This document shows, piece by piece, positions 1 to 6,758 of a stretch of DNA of 9,500 nucleotides (position 1 is the stretch's first letter; each line of letters starts with the position of its first letter). The position numbers were made by a program, and so were the translations under genes. The notes below the pieces were generated by a model. The model was not told the DNA's origin. It ran no database searches and saw only the letters and a program-made list of their open reading frames with translations. This DNA is from an uncultured Selenomonadales bacterium (GTDB lineage Bacteria > Bacillota_C > Negativicutes > Selenomonadales > Selenomonadaceae), in contig CAMYWI010000027.1 of the NCBI GenBank assembly GCA_947302675.1, positions 1 to 9,500 on the forward strand. Direction: 5' to 3'.

Positions 1-760
1 GAATCGCCTCGTTATACTTTCCTGCCTTGTAGTGAGCAATGCCGAGATTGTTATACGCCTCCGCGCAGTTCGCCTTTATCACCGCGATGGCTTTATTGAA
101 GTCACGAATCGCCTCGTCATAGTTTTCTTGCTTGAGGTGAGCTTTGCCGCGCTCGGTATAAACATTGGCGTCCTTTAAATATTTTTCGACCCTTTGATAA
201 AAATCGCTGGGCAAGTTTTTTTTGCAGTCTTCGGAAAACTCCGGCTCGAGTTCGATAGCCCTTGCATAGTCCGAAATTGCCTCGTCATATCTTTTTAATT
301 TGAAGTAAAGGTTGCCGCGCTCAAAATAAGCGGTGGCGTTTTTCGGATTAGCGTCAACGGCTCTGTCGTGCTTGCTGATAAGAACAAGCTCTTCAAACTT
401 TTGATGAAACTCGCGCGGCAATTTTTCTTTGCAGTCCGCCGCAAGCTCCGGCTTGAATTTGATAGCTCTTGCATAATCTTGAATTGCCTCATCGTATTTG
501 CCCAATCTGCAGGCAAGGTCACCGCAAAGCTTACACTCCACAGCATGATTCAGCTTTAAGCCGCGAGCATTATTTAAATCTTGATTAGCCAAGTCGTACT
601 TTTTTAACTCACAATAAACAAGCCCGCGCTTGCAGTAGCCGACAGGACAAGACGTGTCCATTACGATAGCCTGCTCATACTCTTTAAGCGCGGCATCAAA
701 AGCACGGTAGTGATAATGCCAGTCGCCTTTATCAATCTTTTTCTTGTAGCGGTCATCCAT
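1..760 (-). CDS. TPR-repeat protein (C-terminus beyond left edge)
   Basis: The frame is open from an ATG at 760 to the left edge (253 codons, no stop), so the C-terminus is missing. The protein is a chain of tetratricopeptide units with typical YDEAI.DY.RAI...P signatures: roughly residues 14-39, 40-72, 73-104, 141-173, 195-228 and 229 onward. Two linker segments with the pattern DCK..LP..F.Q (about 109-120 and 178-189) interrupt the array and are part of an internal duplication. There is no signal peptide or membrane segment, so it is probably a cytoplasmic scaffold or protein-interaction module; no specific function can be assigned. It starts 20 bp after the ligA stop with a GAGG site 11 nt upstream of the ATG, so it probably shares the ligA transcript. 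The frame also continues upstream of this ATG into ligA, so a slightly longer product is possible. A second TPR gene sits at the other end of the window. Confidence 0.8.
   Translation of the reverse strand, partial: MDDRYKKKIDKGDWHYHYRAFDAALKEYEQAIVMDTSCPVGYCKRGLVYCELKKYDLANQDLNNARGLKLNHAVECKLCGDLACRLGKYDEAIQDYARAIKFKPELAADCKEKLPREFHQKFEELVLISKHDRAVDANPKNATAYFERGNLYFKLKRYDEAISDYARAIELEPEFSEDCKKNLPSDFYQRVEKYLKDANVYTERGKAHLKQENYDEAIRDFNKAIAVIKANCAEAYNNLGIAHYKAGKYNEAI
182..499 (-). repeat. Internal duplication in TPR gene (copies 389-499 and 182-292)
   Basis: Two 111-nt segments spaced 207 nt apart (69 residues) encode the second half of a TPR unit plus a non-TPR linker: residues 88-124 and 157-193. 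By hand alignment without gaps, 84 of 111 bases match. Both encode YDEAI..YARAI, then P-E, then DCK..LP..F.Q. This goes beyond ordinary TPR similarity because the linker is duplicated too. Confidence 0.7.
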
Positions 761-780
761 TTTAATACACGCCTCAAAAT

Positions 781-2781
781 TTATTCCGCCAAAAGTTTTT
801 CAAAGTCGTCTTCCGACAGAATGGTTACGCCGAGTTCTTGCGCCTTCGTGAGCTTGGAGCCGGGTTTGTCGCCGACGATTAAATAATTGGTCGCCTTCGT
901 GACGCTACCCTTGACTAAGCCGCCGCGCTCCGTGATGAGTTTGCTTGCCTCGTCGCGCGTGAACTTCTCAAGCTTGCCCGTCAGCACGAAATTTTTCCCG
1001 GCGATTGTCGAACCGGCGTCGAAAATTTTTTTCTCCTCAGCCATTGTTAAGCCACTCTCCTTTAGTTCAGCCAGAATCTTAAGATTGTCCACGTCGTCGA
1101 AAAATTCTCTGATATGCCGCGCAGTCACTTCGCCAACGTCAGGGACAAGTTGAAGGTCGTCGAGCGTCGCCTTTGAAAGTTCCTCAAGCCCGCCGAAATG
1201 CTGAATCAAGTCACGAGCCGCCGCGCTCCCCACGCCAAAAATTCCTAAGCCCGTCAGAAGTTTCGCGGGCGAATTTTTTTTGCTCTCCTCAATCGCCGCC
1301 AAAACTTTGTCCGTAGCCTTCTCGCGCCCGAAGATTTTTTGGTCAATCAAAACTGCGCGGCTGTCCTTGAGCTTGTAAACGTCGGCAACATTTTTGATAA
1401 AGCCGTCGGCAATGAGCTTTGGAATAGCCGTTTCGCCCAAGCCTTTGATGTCCATTGCGTTGCGACCTGCGAAGTTCAGCAAGTGATTTTCGAGTTGCGC
1501 GGGGCAATTCGGATTGACGCAACGAAAATCGACGCTCTCGCGCTCTAAGTCGTGACCGCAAGCAGGACACGTGTTGGGGAATTTGTAAGGCGCGGCGTTT
1601 TCGGGACGCTTGGAAACTTCGACGCCGCTCACGCGCGGAATGATCTCGCCGCTCTTGTAGACGCGAATGGTATCGCCAATGCGCACGTCCAAATCCGCGA
1701 TAAAATCTTGGTTGTGCAAAGTCGCGCGCTCAACTCGCGTGCCGTTCAAAGTCACCGCGTCGAAAACAGCCGTCGGAGTGATTCTGCCCGTGCGCCCGAC
1801 GCTTAGTTCAATCTTGCGCAGAATAGTTTCGCGCTCATCGGGCGGATATTTATAGGCGACCGCCCAACGCGGAAATTTACTCGTCGCGCCGAGCTTTTCT
1901 CTGTCTGCGAAGGAATTAACTTTGACAACTGCGCCGTCAATGTCATAGTCGAGAGTCTCGCGCCGCGTGCCAATTTCCTCAATCGCCCGCCAAACTTCCT
2001 CGAACGTCTTGCAAACTTTGTACGCGCGAATAATCTTTATGTCGTTGCGAATCATGAAGTCGTAAGCTTGCGTGTGACTTTGAATTTCCGCGCCGTCAAT
2101 CTTCTGCAGGTTAAAGACGAACATCGAAAGCCGCCGCTCCTTGACAATGCGACTGTCGAGTTGGCGAAGTGTACCAGCCGCGCAGTTTCTAGGATTGGCG
2201 AAAATCTTCAAGCCTAACTTTTCTTGCCGCTCATTGGTCGCCAGGAAATTTTTGTGCGTCATGTAAACTTCGCCGCGTATCTCAAAATATTTCGGCGCGT
2301 CGACAAGCTTTTGAACAACGTCACTAATGACCAATGCATTTTCCGTAACGTCCTCGCCTTGAGTGCCGTTGCCGCGCGTTATCGCCTGAATCAACTTCCC
2401 GTCCTCGTAGCGCAACGCCAAACTCAGACCGTCAATTTTCTCCTCGACGACGAATTCCGGCGAGCCGAGCTTTTCAATCGTGTCGTTGATAAAATCTTCC
2501 ACGTCCTCGCGATTGAACACGTCCTGCAATGAGAGCATCGGTACATCATGCATAACGAGCTTGCCCGCCTCGCGCCGCGCATTTCCGCCGACCATTTGCG
2601 TTGGCGAAGTCGGCGTGATGAATTCGGGATACGCCGCCTCCAAATCTTTAAGCCGCTGCATGAGTTTATCGTACTCGTAATCGGAAATTTCCGGCGCGTC
2701 GAGCTCGTAATATTTTTTGTTGTGCCGCTTAATCTCCTTGCGAAGTTGAATCAACTCCGCCTTGACCTGCGCAATATCCAC
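781..2781 (-). CDS. ligA: NAD+-dependent DNA ligase LigA
   Basis: This is the replicative DNA ligase, which seals nicks in DNA using NAD+ and forms a ligase-AMP intermediate. The 666-residue length is typical and all domains are present: Ia domain with the YY.LD.P..SD.EYD motif (24-38); nucleotidyltransferase domain with adenylated lysine K115 in KIDG (115-118); RGNG.GEDVT (136-146); DGAVVK (282-287); OB fold (about 320-400); zinc finger with C405, C408, C421 and C426; helix-hairpin-helix region (about 437-562); and a C-terminal BRCT domain (about 593-666). The start is GTG at 2781, preceded by AAGGAG at 2790-2795 with an 8-nt spacer; the nearby ATG upstream is out of frame. It lies 47 bp downstream of comM/yifB in the same direction. 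It is normally an essential gene, so placement downstream of a potentially phase-variable gene is notable. No catalytic residue appears to be missing. Confidence 0.98.
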   Translation of the reverse strand: MDIAQVKAELIQLRKEIKRHNKKYYELDAPEISDYEYDKLMQRLKDLEAAYPEFITPTSPTQMVGGNARREAGKLVMHDVPMLSLQDVFNREDVEDFINDTIEKLGSPEFVVEEKIDGLSLALRYEDGKLIQAITRGNGTQGEDVTENALVISDVVQKLVDAPKYFEIRGEVYMTHKNFLATNERQEKLGLKIFANPRNCAAGTLRQLDSRIVKERRLSMFVFNLQKIDGAEIQSHTQAYDFMIRNDIKIIRAYKVCKTFEEVWRAIEEIGTRRETLDYDIDGAVVKVNSFADREKLGATSKFPRWAVAYKYPPDERETILRKIELSVGRTGRITPTAVFDAVTLNGTRVERATLHNQDFIADLDVRIGDTIRVYKSGEIIPRVSGVEVSKRPENAAPYKFPNTCPACGHDLERESVDFRCVNPNCPAQLENHLLNFAGRNAMDIKGLGETAIPKLIADGFIKNVADVYKLKDSRAVLIDQKIFGREKATDKVLAAIEESKKNSPAKLLTGLGIFGVGSAAARDLIQHFGGLEELSKATLDDLQLVPDVGEVTARHIREFFDDVDNLKILAELKESGLTMAEEKKIFDAGSTIAGKNFVLTGKLEKFTRDEASKLITERGGLVKGSVTKATNYLIVGDKPGSKLTKAQELGVTILSEDDFEKLLAE

Positions 2782-2828
2782 AAAATCATCTCCTTAAGCT
2801 TGATAAAAAAATAGCGCGGCGTCGAAAT

Positions 2829-4361
2829 TCAACTGTCAATCTCGAAGTCGCTGCGAAGTTTAATCGCCTCTGCAATGTGCCGCGCAGAAATTAATTCTTT
2901 GCCGCCGTCCAAATCGGCAATCGTGCGCCCGACCTTGATAATCCTGTCGTAGGAACGCGCCGATAATTTTTTTGTCTCGAAGACTTCTTTTAACAAAGAC
3001 TCCGCCTTCTCCTCCAACGTGCAAAGGTTTTGAATCAGCGCGTGCGTCATCTGCGCGTTGCAGAACAGGTGATACTTTTCTAGGCGTTGCGTTTGAATTT
3101 TCCGCGCCGCCGAAACTCGCTCGCGAATCGCGCTCGACAACTCGTTCCTGCGCTTGGAGCTTAAGTCGTCGTACTTGACGCGCGGCACTCGAATTTGAAT
3201 ATCGATTCGGTCAAGCAACGGTCCCGACAAGCGGCGCATGTACCGTTTAATTTCCATAGTCGAACAGCGGCAATAGTGGTCGTTATCGCCGCTCCAACCG
3301 CACGGGCACGGATTCATTGCGCAAATCAGAATCATACTTGAAGGAAAAGTCAGCGTCCCGCTCACGCGGCTGATTGTAATTTGTCTTTCTTCAAGCGGCT
3401 CGCGCAGAGCCTCAAGCGTCGATTTTTTGAACTCTGGCAACTCGTCAAGGAATAAAACTCCGTTGTGCGCGAGTGTGACTTGTCCAGGCGTGGGATTTGT
3501 GCCGCCGCCGATTATCGCCGCAGTCGAGGCGTCGTGATTCGGGTTTTGAAAAGGACGCTTGGTCATAAGCCCGCCGCCCTGCGGCAACTTCCCCGCTATG
3601 CTGTAAATCTTTGTGACTTCCAAAGCCTCTTCGCGAGTCATTTCGGGCAGGATTGAACTCATGCGTTTGGCGAGCATAGTTTTTCCGGAACCTGGCACGC
3701 CGACCATTAAGACGTTGTGACCGCCCGCCGCCGCGATTTCAAGAGCGCGTTTCGCCATGAATTGCCCTTGCACGTCCGCGAAGTCGTCCACGAGTTCCAC
3801 GAAACCTTCTGGCTCTTCGACGGGTACGGGCTTTGCAGGTTCAAGTTCAATTTCGCCGTCGAGGAAGTCGACAAGCTCCATTAAATTTTTCGGCGCGTAA
3901 ACTTCTACGCCGTCGACCAGCAATGCCTCGTTGATATTTTCCTGCGCGACGATTATTTTTTTGAAACCTTCCGCCCGCGCGGTTATCGCTATCGGCAAGA
4001 CGCCCGCCACACTCCGCAAAAGCCCTTCCAACGACAGCTCCGCCACGAATAAAAATTCTTCGCAAATCGACGGGCGCAACCTTCCCTGCGCGGCAAGCAA
4101 GCCAATCGCTATCGGCAGGTCGAGTCCCGCACTTTCCTTCTTGACGCTTGCGGGCGCGAGATTGATTGTAATTTTTTCGGCACGCATTCTCAGCGACGAA
4201 TTCTTTATCGCCGTGCGAACTCGCTCCTTTGATTCGCGGACGGCAGTCGAGGGCAAGCCGACTATGTCGAAGGCGGGCATACCGTTCGCGCTGTCGACTT
4301 CGACCGAAATTATCAGCCCGTCAACGCCCTGCGTCGCCGCCCCAAATGTTCTCGCATACAA
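2829..4361 (-). CDS. comM: ComM/YifB-family AAA+ ATPase (Mg-chelatase-like)
   Basis: This is a 510-residue YifB/ComM family protein. In characterised relatives ComM is a hexameric helicase that promotes branch migration during natural transformation; older annotations call it a magnesium chelatase-like protein. The N-terminal Lon-S16-like ChlI domain spans about residues 20-145 and includes the SAGLDLPIAIGLL segment (77-89). The AAA+ core has Walker A GVPGSGKT (221-228), Walker B VLFLDE (302-307), the MNPCPCG signature (349-355) followed by C364 and C366, and DRID (384-387). A C-terminal Mg_chelatase_C domain (about 405-503) completes it. The start is TTG at 4361: AAGGAG lies 8 nt upstream, and the resulting N-terminus (M-Y-A-R-T) matches the usual start of the family, while the nearby ATG at 4357 is out of frame. 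It begins 13 bp after the glycosyltransferase stop. A role in DNA uptake here is inferred from the family. Confidence 0.95.
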   Translation of the reverse strand: MYARTFGAATQGVDGLIISVEVDSANGMPAFDIVGLPSTAVRESKERVRTAIKNSSLRMRAEKITINLAPASVKKESAGLDLPIAIGLLAAQGRLRPSICEEFLFVAELSLEGLLRSVAGVLPIAITARAEGFKKIIVAQENINEALLVDGVEVYAPKNLMELVDFLDGEIELEPAKPVPVEEPEGFVELVDDFADVQGQFMAKRALEIAAAGGHNVLMVGVPGSGKTMLAKRMSSILPEMTREEALEVTKIYSIAGKLPQGGGLMTKRPFQNPNHDASTAAIIGGGTNPTPGQVTLAHNGVLFLDELPEFKKSTLEALREPLEERQITISRVSGTLTFPSSMILICAMNPCPCGWSGDNDHYCRCSTMEIKRYMRRLSGPLLDRIDIQIRVPRVKYDDLSSKRRNELSSAIRERVSAARKIQTQRLEKYHLFCNAQMTHALIQNLCTLEEKAESLLKEVFETKKLSARSYDRIIKVGRTIADLDGGKELISARHIAEAIKLRSDFEIDS

Positions 4362-4369
4362 AATTTACA

Positions 4370-4375
4370 CTCCTT
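4370..4375 (-). promoter_or_regulatory. Shine-Dalgarno site fixing the TTG start of comM
   Basis: AAGGAG overlaps the TAA stop of the glycosyltransferase (4375-4377) and sits 8 nt before the TTG at 4361. Termination of the upstream gene and initiation of comM are therefore likely to be coupled. Confidence 0.75.
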
Positions 4376-5844
4376 TAAGTATCGCTCCTGTGCGGGAGCC
4401 ACTCCACTTGAATTTTAATCTCCGCGTCGGCTTTAACGTCAAACGTGTAAACGTAAGGCTTATCGTGCCAAGCGGGCGTCAGCGTATCGAAGACGACATT
4501 TTCATTGATGGCGAAATTGGTATAGTCAATCCAGTAAGGGATGCGTTTCTCTTTCGGTTTATGAATGTCCAAACCCCTAAGTTTCAAAGTGATTTGTCCG
4601 TCAACGGTTGATTTGGCGACGATTGTAATATTGCCAGTATAAGTTTGAATTTGATAGCCAACGCCACCCTTCTGTAACCAACCAGGTTTCCAAACAGTTG
4701 CTCTCTTGTCTGAAACGTTGACCATTTGAAAGTCGCCTTCCGTCGTCTCAAGTTTAATGTCTATTCGAGCGGTAAAATAGACTTTGAACTTGCTAACTAC
4801 CTCCGCATCGCATTTATAAGACTTTTGCAAATCGTTTATGTAAGTGCAAAGCGCGGAAACCAAAACATCATGTTCGCCGAGACGCGCTCCATACTCCTGC
4901 TTTATCGCCTCGTAAACCGTCGCCGAATCGAGTTGCTCGCTTGCCTTGAGAACTCCACCAAACTCTTTAGCGACAAGAGCTTTCAGGCACCCATAAAGAT
5001 ATTGGGGATTTTCATTCATAAATTCATGTTTATTTACGAGATTGTTTAGACTTTTTAAGCCGACAATGACCGGATTGAGCCAAAAATTTACAGCTTCAGT
5101 CAGCGTCTTTTTTCTTCTTATGGTAGAATTTTTACTACGACGGTAAACATAAATTGGATTGAGGATACGCAAAATCCTTTTGGCATGAACAAATACGCCT
5201 AAATTTCTAATGACATCTTGATCTGGTTTTGTATCTGGAAAAAACAATTCGTTTTCAATCAAAAAATCTCTTTGAGCAGATACCCGCCAAGTGGCTCTCC
5301 CATATCTTCCTATCAGGATATTGTCGATACGCTTGGTTAGGTTTTCGTCCAGAATGTTTTTTTGACTGTCTCGATAGATTGAAAGCTTTTGAATTTCTTT
5401 GGTCAAACCGTCGTCACTCATTTTATAATTTATGGGATAAAAAATTACATCAGCGTCATATTTTTTTGCCAAAGGATATGATTCTTCAAGCGCGGTTGGC
5501 GTGTACATGTCGTCGGCGTCGAGGCAGTAAATATATTCACCGCGCGAAAGCATCAATCCTTTGTTACGCGAGGCACCAGGTCCAGAATTTTTCTCGTTAG
5601 AATAAAATTTGAGCCGCCCACCGAATTTTTCGCGATAACTTTCGACAATCGCCGCGCTGTTATCCGTCGAGCAGTCGTCAATGACGATAACTTCAAAATT
5701 AGTGAACGTCTGAGCTAAGAGACTGTCCAAGCATTCGCTGACGTACTTTTCCGCATTGTACACGGGAATAATGACCGAGACGGCAGGCGAGGTTGACTGG
5801 GGGGGGGGAGATGAAATTTGTTGCTCTTCATAATTGTCCGCCAT
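4375..5844 (-). CDS. Family 2 glycosyltransferase with C-terminal beta domain, probably phase-variable
   Basis: This 489-residue GT2 (GT-A fold) enzyme is predicted to transfer a sugar from a nucleotide-sugar donor to a surface glycan or glycoprotein; donor and acceptor are unknown. Visible motifs are VSVIIPVYN (22-30), the first acidic pair D56-D57, the GPGASRNKG loop (88-96), the metal-binding D109-A-D111 and a later PDQD motif in the acceptor half. Residues about 360-489 form a separate, probably beta-rich domain with WHDKPY near its end, which I recall as a recurrent tail of anaerobe GT2 proteins. There is no signal peptide or membrane segment. Residues 1-21 are a Ser/Pro/Gln-rich extension ahead of the usual GT2 start, and P13-P15 plus the first base of Q16 are a run of ten C residues. 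The start ATG at 5844 has AAGGAGG (5854-5860) 9 nt upstream, overlapping the yraN stop. Bases 5221-5280 hold 18 G/C of 60, against 32 of 60 at 7081-7140 in purF, which suggests acquisition by transfer. Confidence 0.92.
   Translation of the reverse strand: MADNYEEQQISSPPPQSTSPAVSVIIPVYNAEKYVSECLDSLLAQTFTNFEVIVIDDCSTDNSAAIVESYREKFGGRLKFYSNEKNSGPGASRNKGLMLSRGEYIYCLDADDMYTPTALEESYPLAKKYDADVIFYPINYKMSDDGLTKEIQKLSIYRDSQKNILDENLTKRIDNILIGRYGRATWRVSAQRDFLIENELFFPDTKPDQDVIRNLGVFVHAKRILRILNPIYVYRRSKNSTIRRKKTLTEAVNFWLNPVIVGLKSLNNLVNKHEFMNENPQYLYGCLKALVAKEFGGVLKASEQLDSATVYEAIKQEYGARLGEHDVLVSALCTYINDLQKSYKCDAEVVSKFKVYFTARIDIKLETTEGDFQMVNVSDKRATVWKPGWLQKGGVGYQIQTYTGNITIVAKSTVDGQITLKLRGLDIHKPKEKRIPYWIDYTNFAINENVVFDTLTPAWHDKPYVYTFDVKADAEIKIQVEWLPHRSDT
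5799..5808 (-). repeat. Homopolymeric C10 tract inside glycosyltransferase codons 13-16
   Basis: There is an uninterrupted run of ten G on the plus strand (C10 in the coding strand). With ten bases the reading frame is intact. With nine, I read a TAG after about 42 codons; with eleven, a TAA after about 48 codons. Tracts of this kind near the 5' end of surface-glycan genes are classic slipped-strand phase-variation switches in other bacteria; that role here is inferred. Confidence 0.85.
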
Positions 5845-5853
5845 TAAATCAAT

Positions 5854-5860
5854 CCTCCTT
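5854..5860 (-). promoter_or_regulatory. AAGGAGG ribosome binding site overlapping the yraN stop
   Basis: A full-consensus AAGGAGG shares two bases with the TAA stop of yraN (5859-5861) and lies 9 nt before the glycosyltransferase ATG at 5844. It supports that start and suggests strong, possibly coupled translation. Confidence 0.8.
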
Positions 5861-6230
5861 ATAAATCTTGAGCGACTTCAAAGGCGTTTTCGATATGGTT
5901 GATTTCTTCGACGCGCTCGCCATAAAAATAAACTTCAACAACGTCAAAGCGGCAAGCGCACTCGCAAAATTTCTCGTCCTGCAGAAAGACGCCCGCCGCC
6001 TCGATAATCTTTTTCTGCTTGCGAAGGGTGACCGCCTCGACTGGCAAGCCGTGACGAATCGACGAACGCGCTTTGACCTCGACGAAAATTATCACGTTGT
6101 CTATCTGCGCGATTATGTCAATCTCCGCCGACCGAATCCGAAAATTCCGCGCGACGATTTTATAACCCTTGTCTTCAAGAAATTTCGTCGCGCAGTCTTC
6201 GCCGAAGTCGCCAAGAGTTTTGTTGCTCAC
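5859..6230 (-). CDS. yraN: YraN/UPF0102 family protein, predicted endonuclease fold
   Basis: This 123-residue protein belongs to the UPF0102/YraN family, which has a restriction-endonuclease-like fold and no firmly established function; links to DNA processing have been proposed. The N-terminal G-x-x-G-E-D-x-A pattern (7-14) and the core E36-I-D38 ... E51-V-K53 match the family's conserved E/D-(E/V)xK arrangement. The residue before E36 is alanine where glycine is usual. The start is GTG at 6230, overlapping the nitroreductase TGA by four bases (GTGA), so translation is probably coupled to that gene. The nearest purine-rich site (GAGG, 13 nt upstream) is weak for independent initiation. In many bacteria yraN and yifB/comM are neighbours; here the glycosyltransferase lies between them. 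Confidence 0.92.
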   Translation of the reverse strand: MSNKTLGDFGEDCATKFLEDKGYKIVARNFRIRSAEIDIIAQIDNVIIFVEVKARSSIRHGLPVEAVTLRKQKKIIEAAGVFLQDEKFCECACRFDVVEVYFYGERVEEINHIENAFEVAQDL

Positions 6231-6739
6231 AACTCGACGACGACCTCTTTAAGCGGACGACGTTCCTCGTGACGATTTGAAGGTTTCGCGCCCTCCGCAG
6301 GGTAGCCAATCGGGAAAACTGCGATAAGTTCATGCTCCTGCATTTCTGGGAAAAGCTGTTGAAGTTTCGGCGCGTCGAAGTAGCCAACCCAAGTCGTGCC
6401 GAGTCCCTCGTCCTGTACCGCCAACATCAAATGAGTTGCGACAATCGCCGCGTCAATCTCCGAGAAATTTTTGTTGTCGAACGGGCGGTCAAATGCGCCG
6501 TCCTTCTTCGCGCCAATGACAAATGCCAACGCCGCGCCGAAAGTGTAATTGGTCGTCTGCTTGAGTTTGTCGAGGGCTTCGGGCGATTTGATTGCCCAGA
6601 TTGTGTAACGCTGAAGATTTTTCGCCGTCGGTGCCGCAACCGCCGCTTGCAAAATGCGTTCGATTTTCTCCGGCTCAATCGCCGCCGCCGTCAACTTCCT
6701 GCACGAATAACGCGCCTTTGCCAATTCCAAGAAACTCAT
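6227..6739 (-). CDS. Small nitroreductase-family flavoprotein
   Basis: This 170-residue member of the nitroreductase superfamily is an FMN-dependent NAD(P)H oxidoreductase; the physiological substrate cannot be told from sequence. The FMN-phosphate-binding R10-Y-S-C-R14 motif, the AAPTAKNLQ segment (35-43) and a GLGTTWVGYFD motif (112-122) are present, and the length fits the compact subfamily, which usually works as a dimer. The open frame continues upstream to 7093 inside purF, but that part shows no family similarity. The ATG at 6739 has GGAGG (6749-6753) 9 nt upstream, and the protein then starts directly with the first helix. It lies 19 bp downstream of purF and overlaps yraN by 4 bp, consistent with one operon. 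It has no obvious purine role. Confidence 0.93.
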   Translation of the reverse strand: MSFLELAKARYSCRKLTAAAIEPEKIERILQAAVAAPTAKNLQRYTIWAIKSPEALDKLKQTTNYTFGAALAFVIGAKKDGAFDRPFDNKNFSEIDAAIVATHLMLAVQDEGLGTTWVGYFDAPKLQQLFPEMQEHELIAVFPIGYPAEGAKPSNRHEERRPLKEVVVEL

Positions 6740-6758
6740 AAATATTTCCCTCCAAAAT

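Noticed and set aside
1271..1278. A/T homopolymers of about eight bases (for example in ligA and at about 216-223 in the left TPR gene)
   Set aside because: Such A-runs arise readily from Lys/Asn codons in this base composition; unlike the C10 tract they are not exceptional here.
2808..2839. Possible promoter before ligA (TTGACA with TATTTT)
   Set aside because: The spacer is 20 bp, too long for a normal sigma70-type promoter, and the TTGACA falls in the last codons of comM.
3931..4611. 226-codon open frame on the plus strand
   Set aside because: It lies antisense across the comM and glycosyltransferase boundary, both clearly coding on the other strand, and its translation has no recognisable domain.
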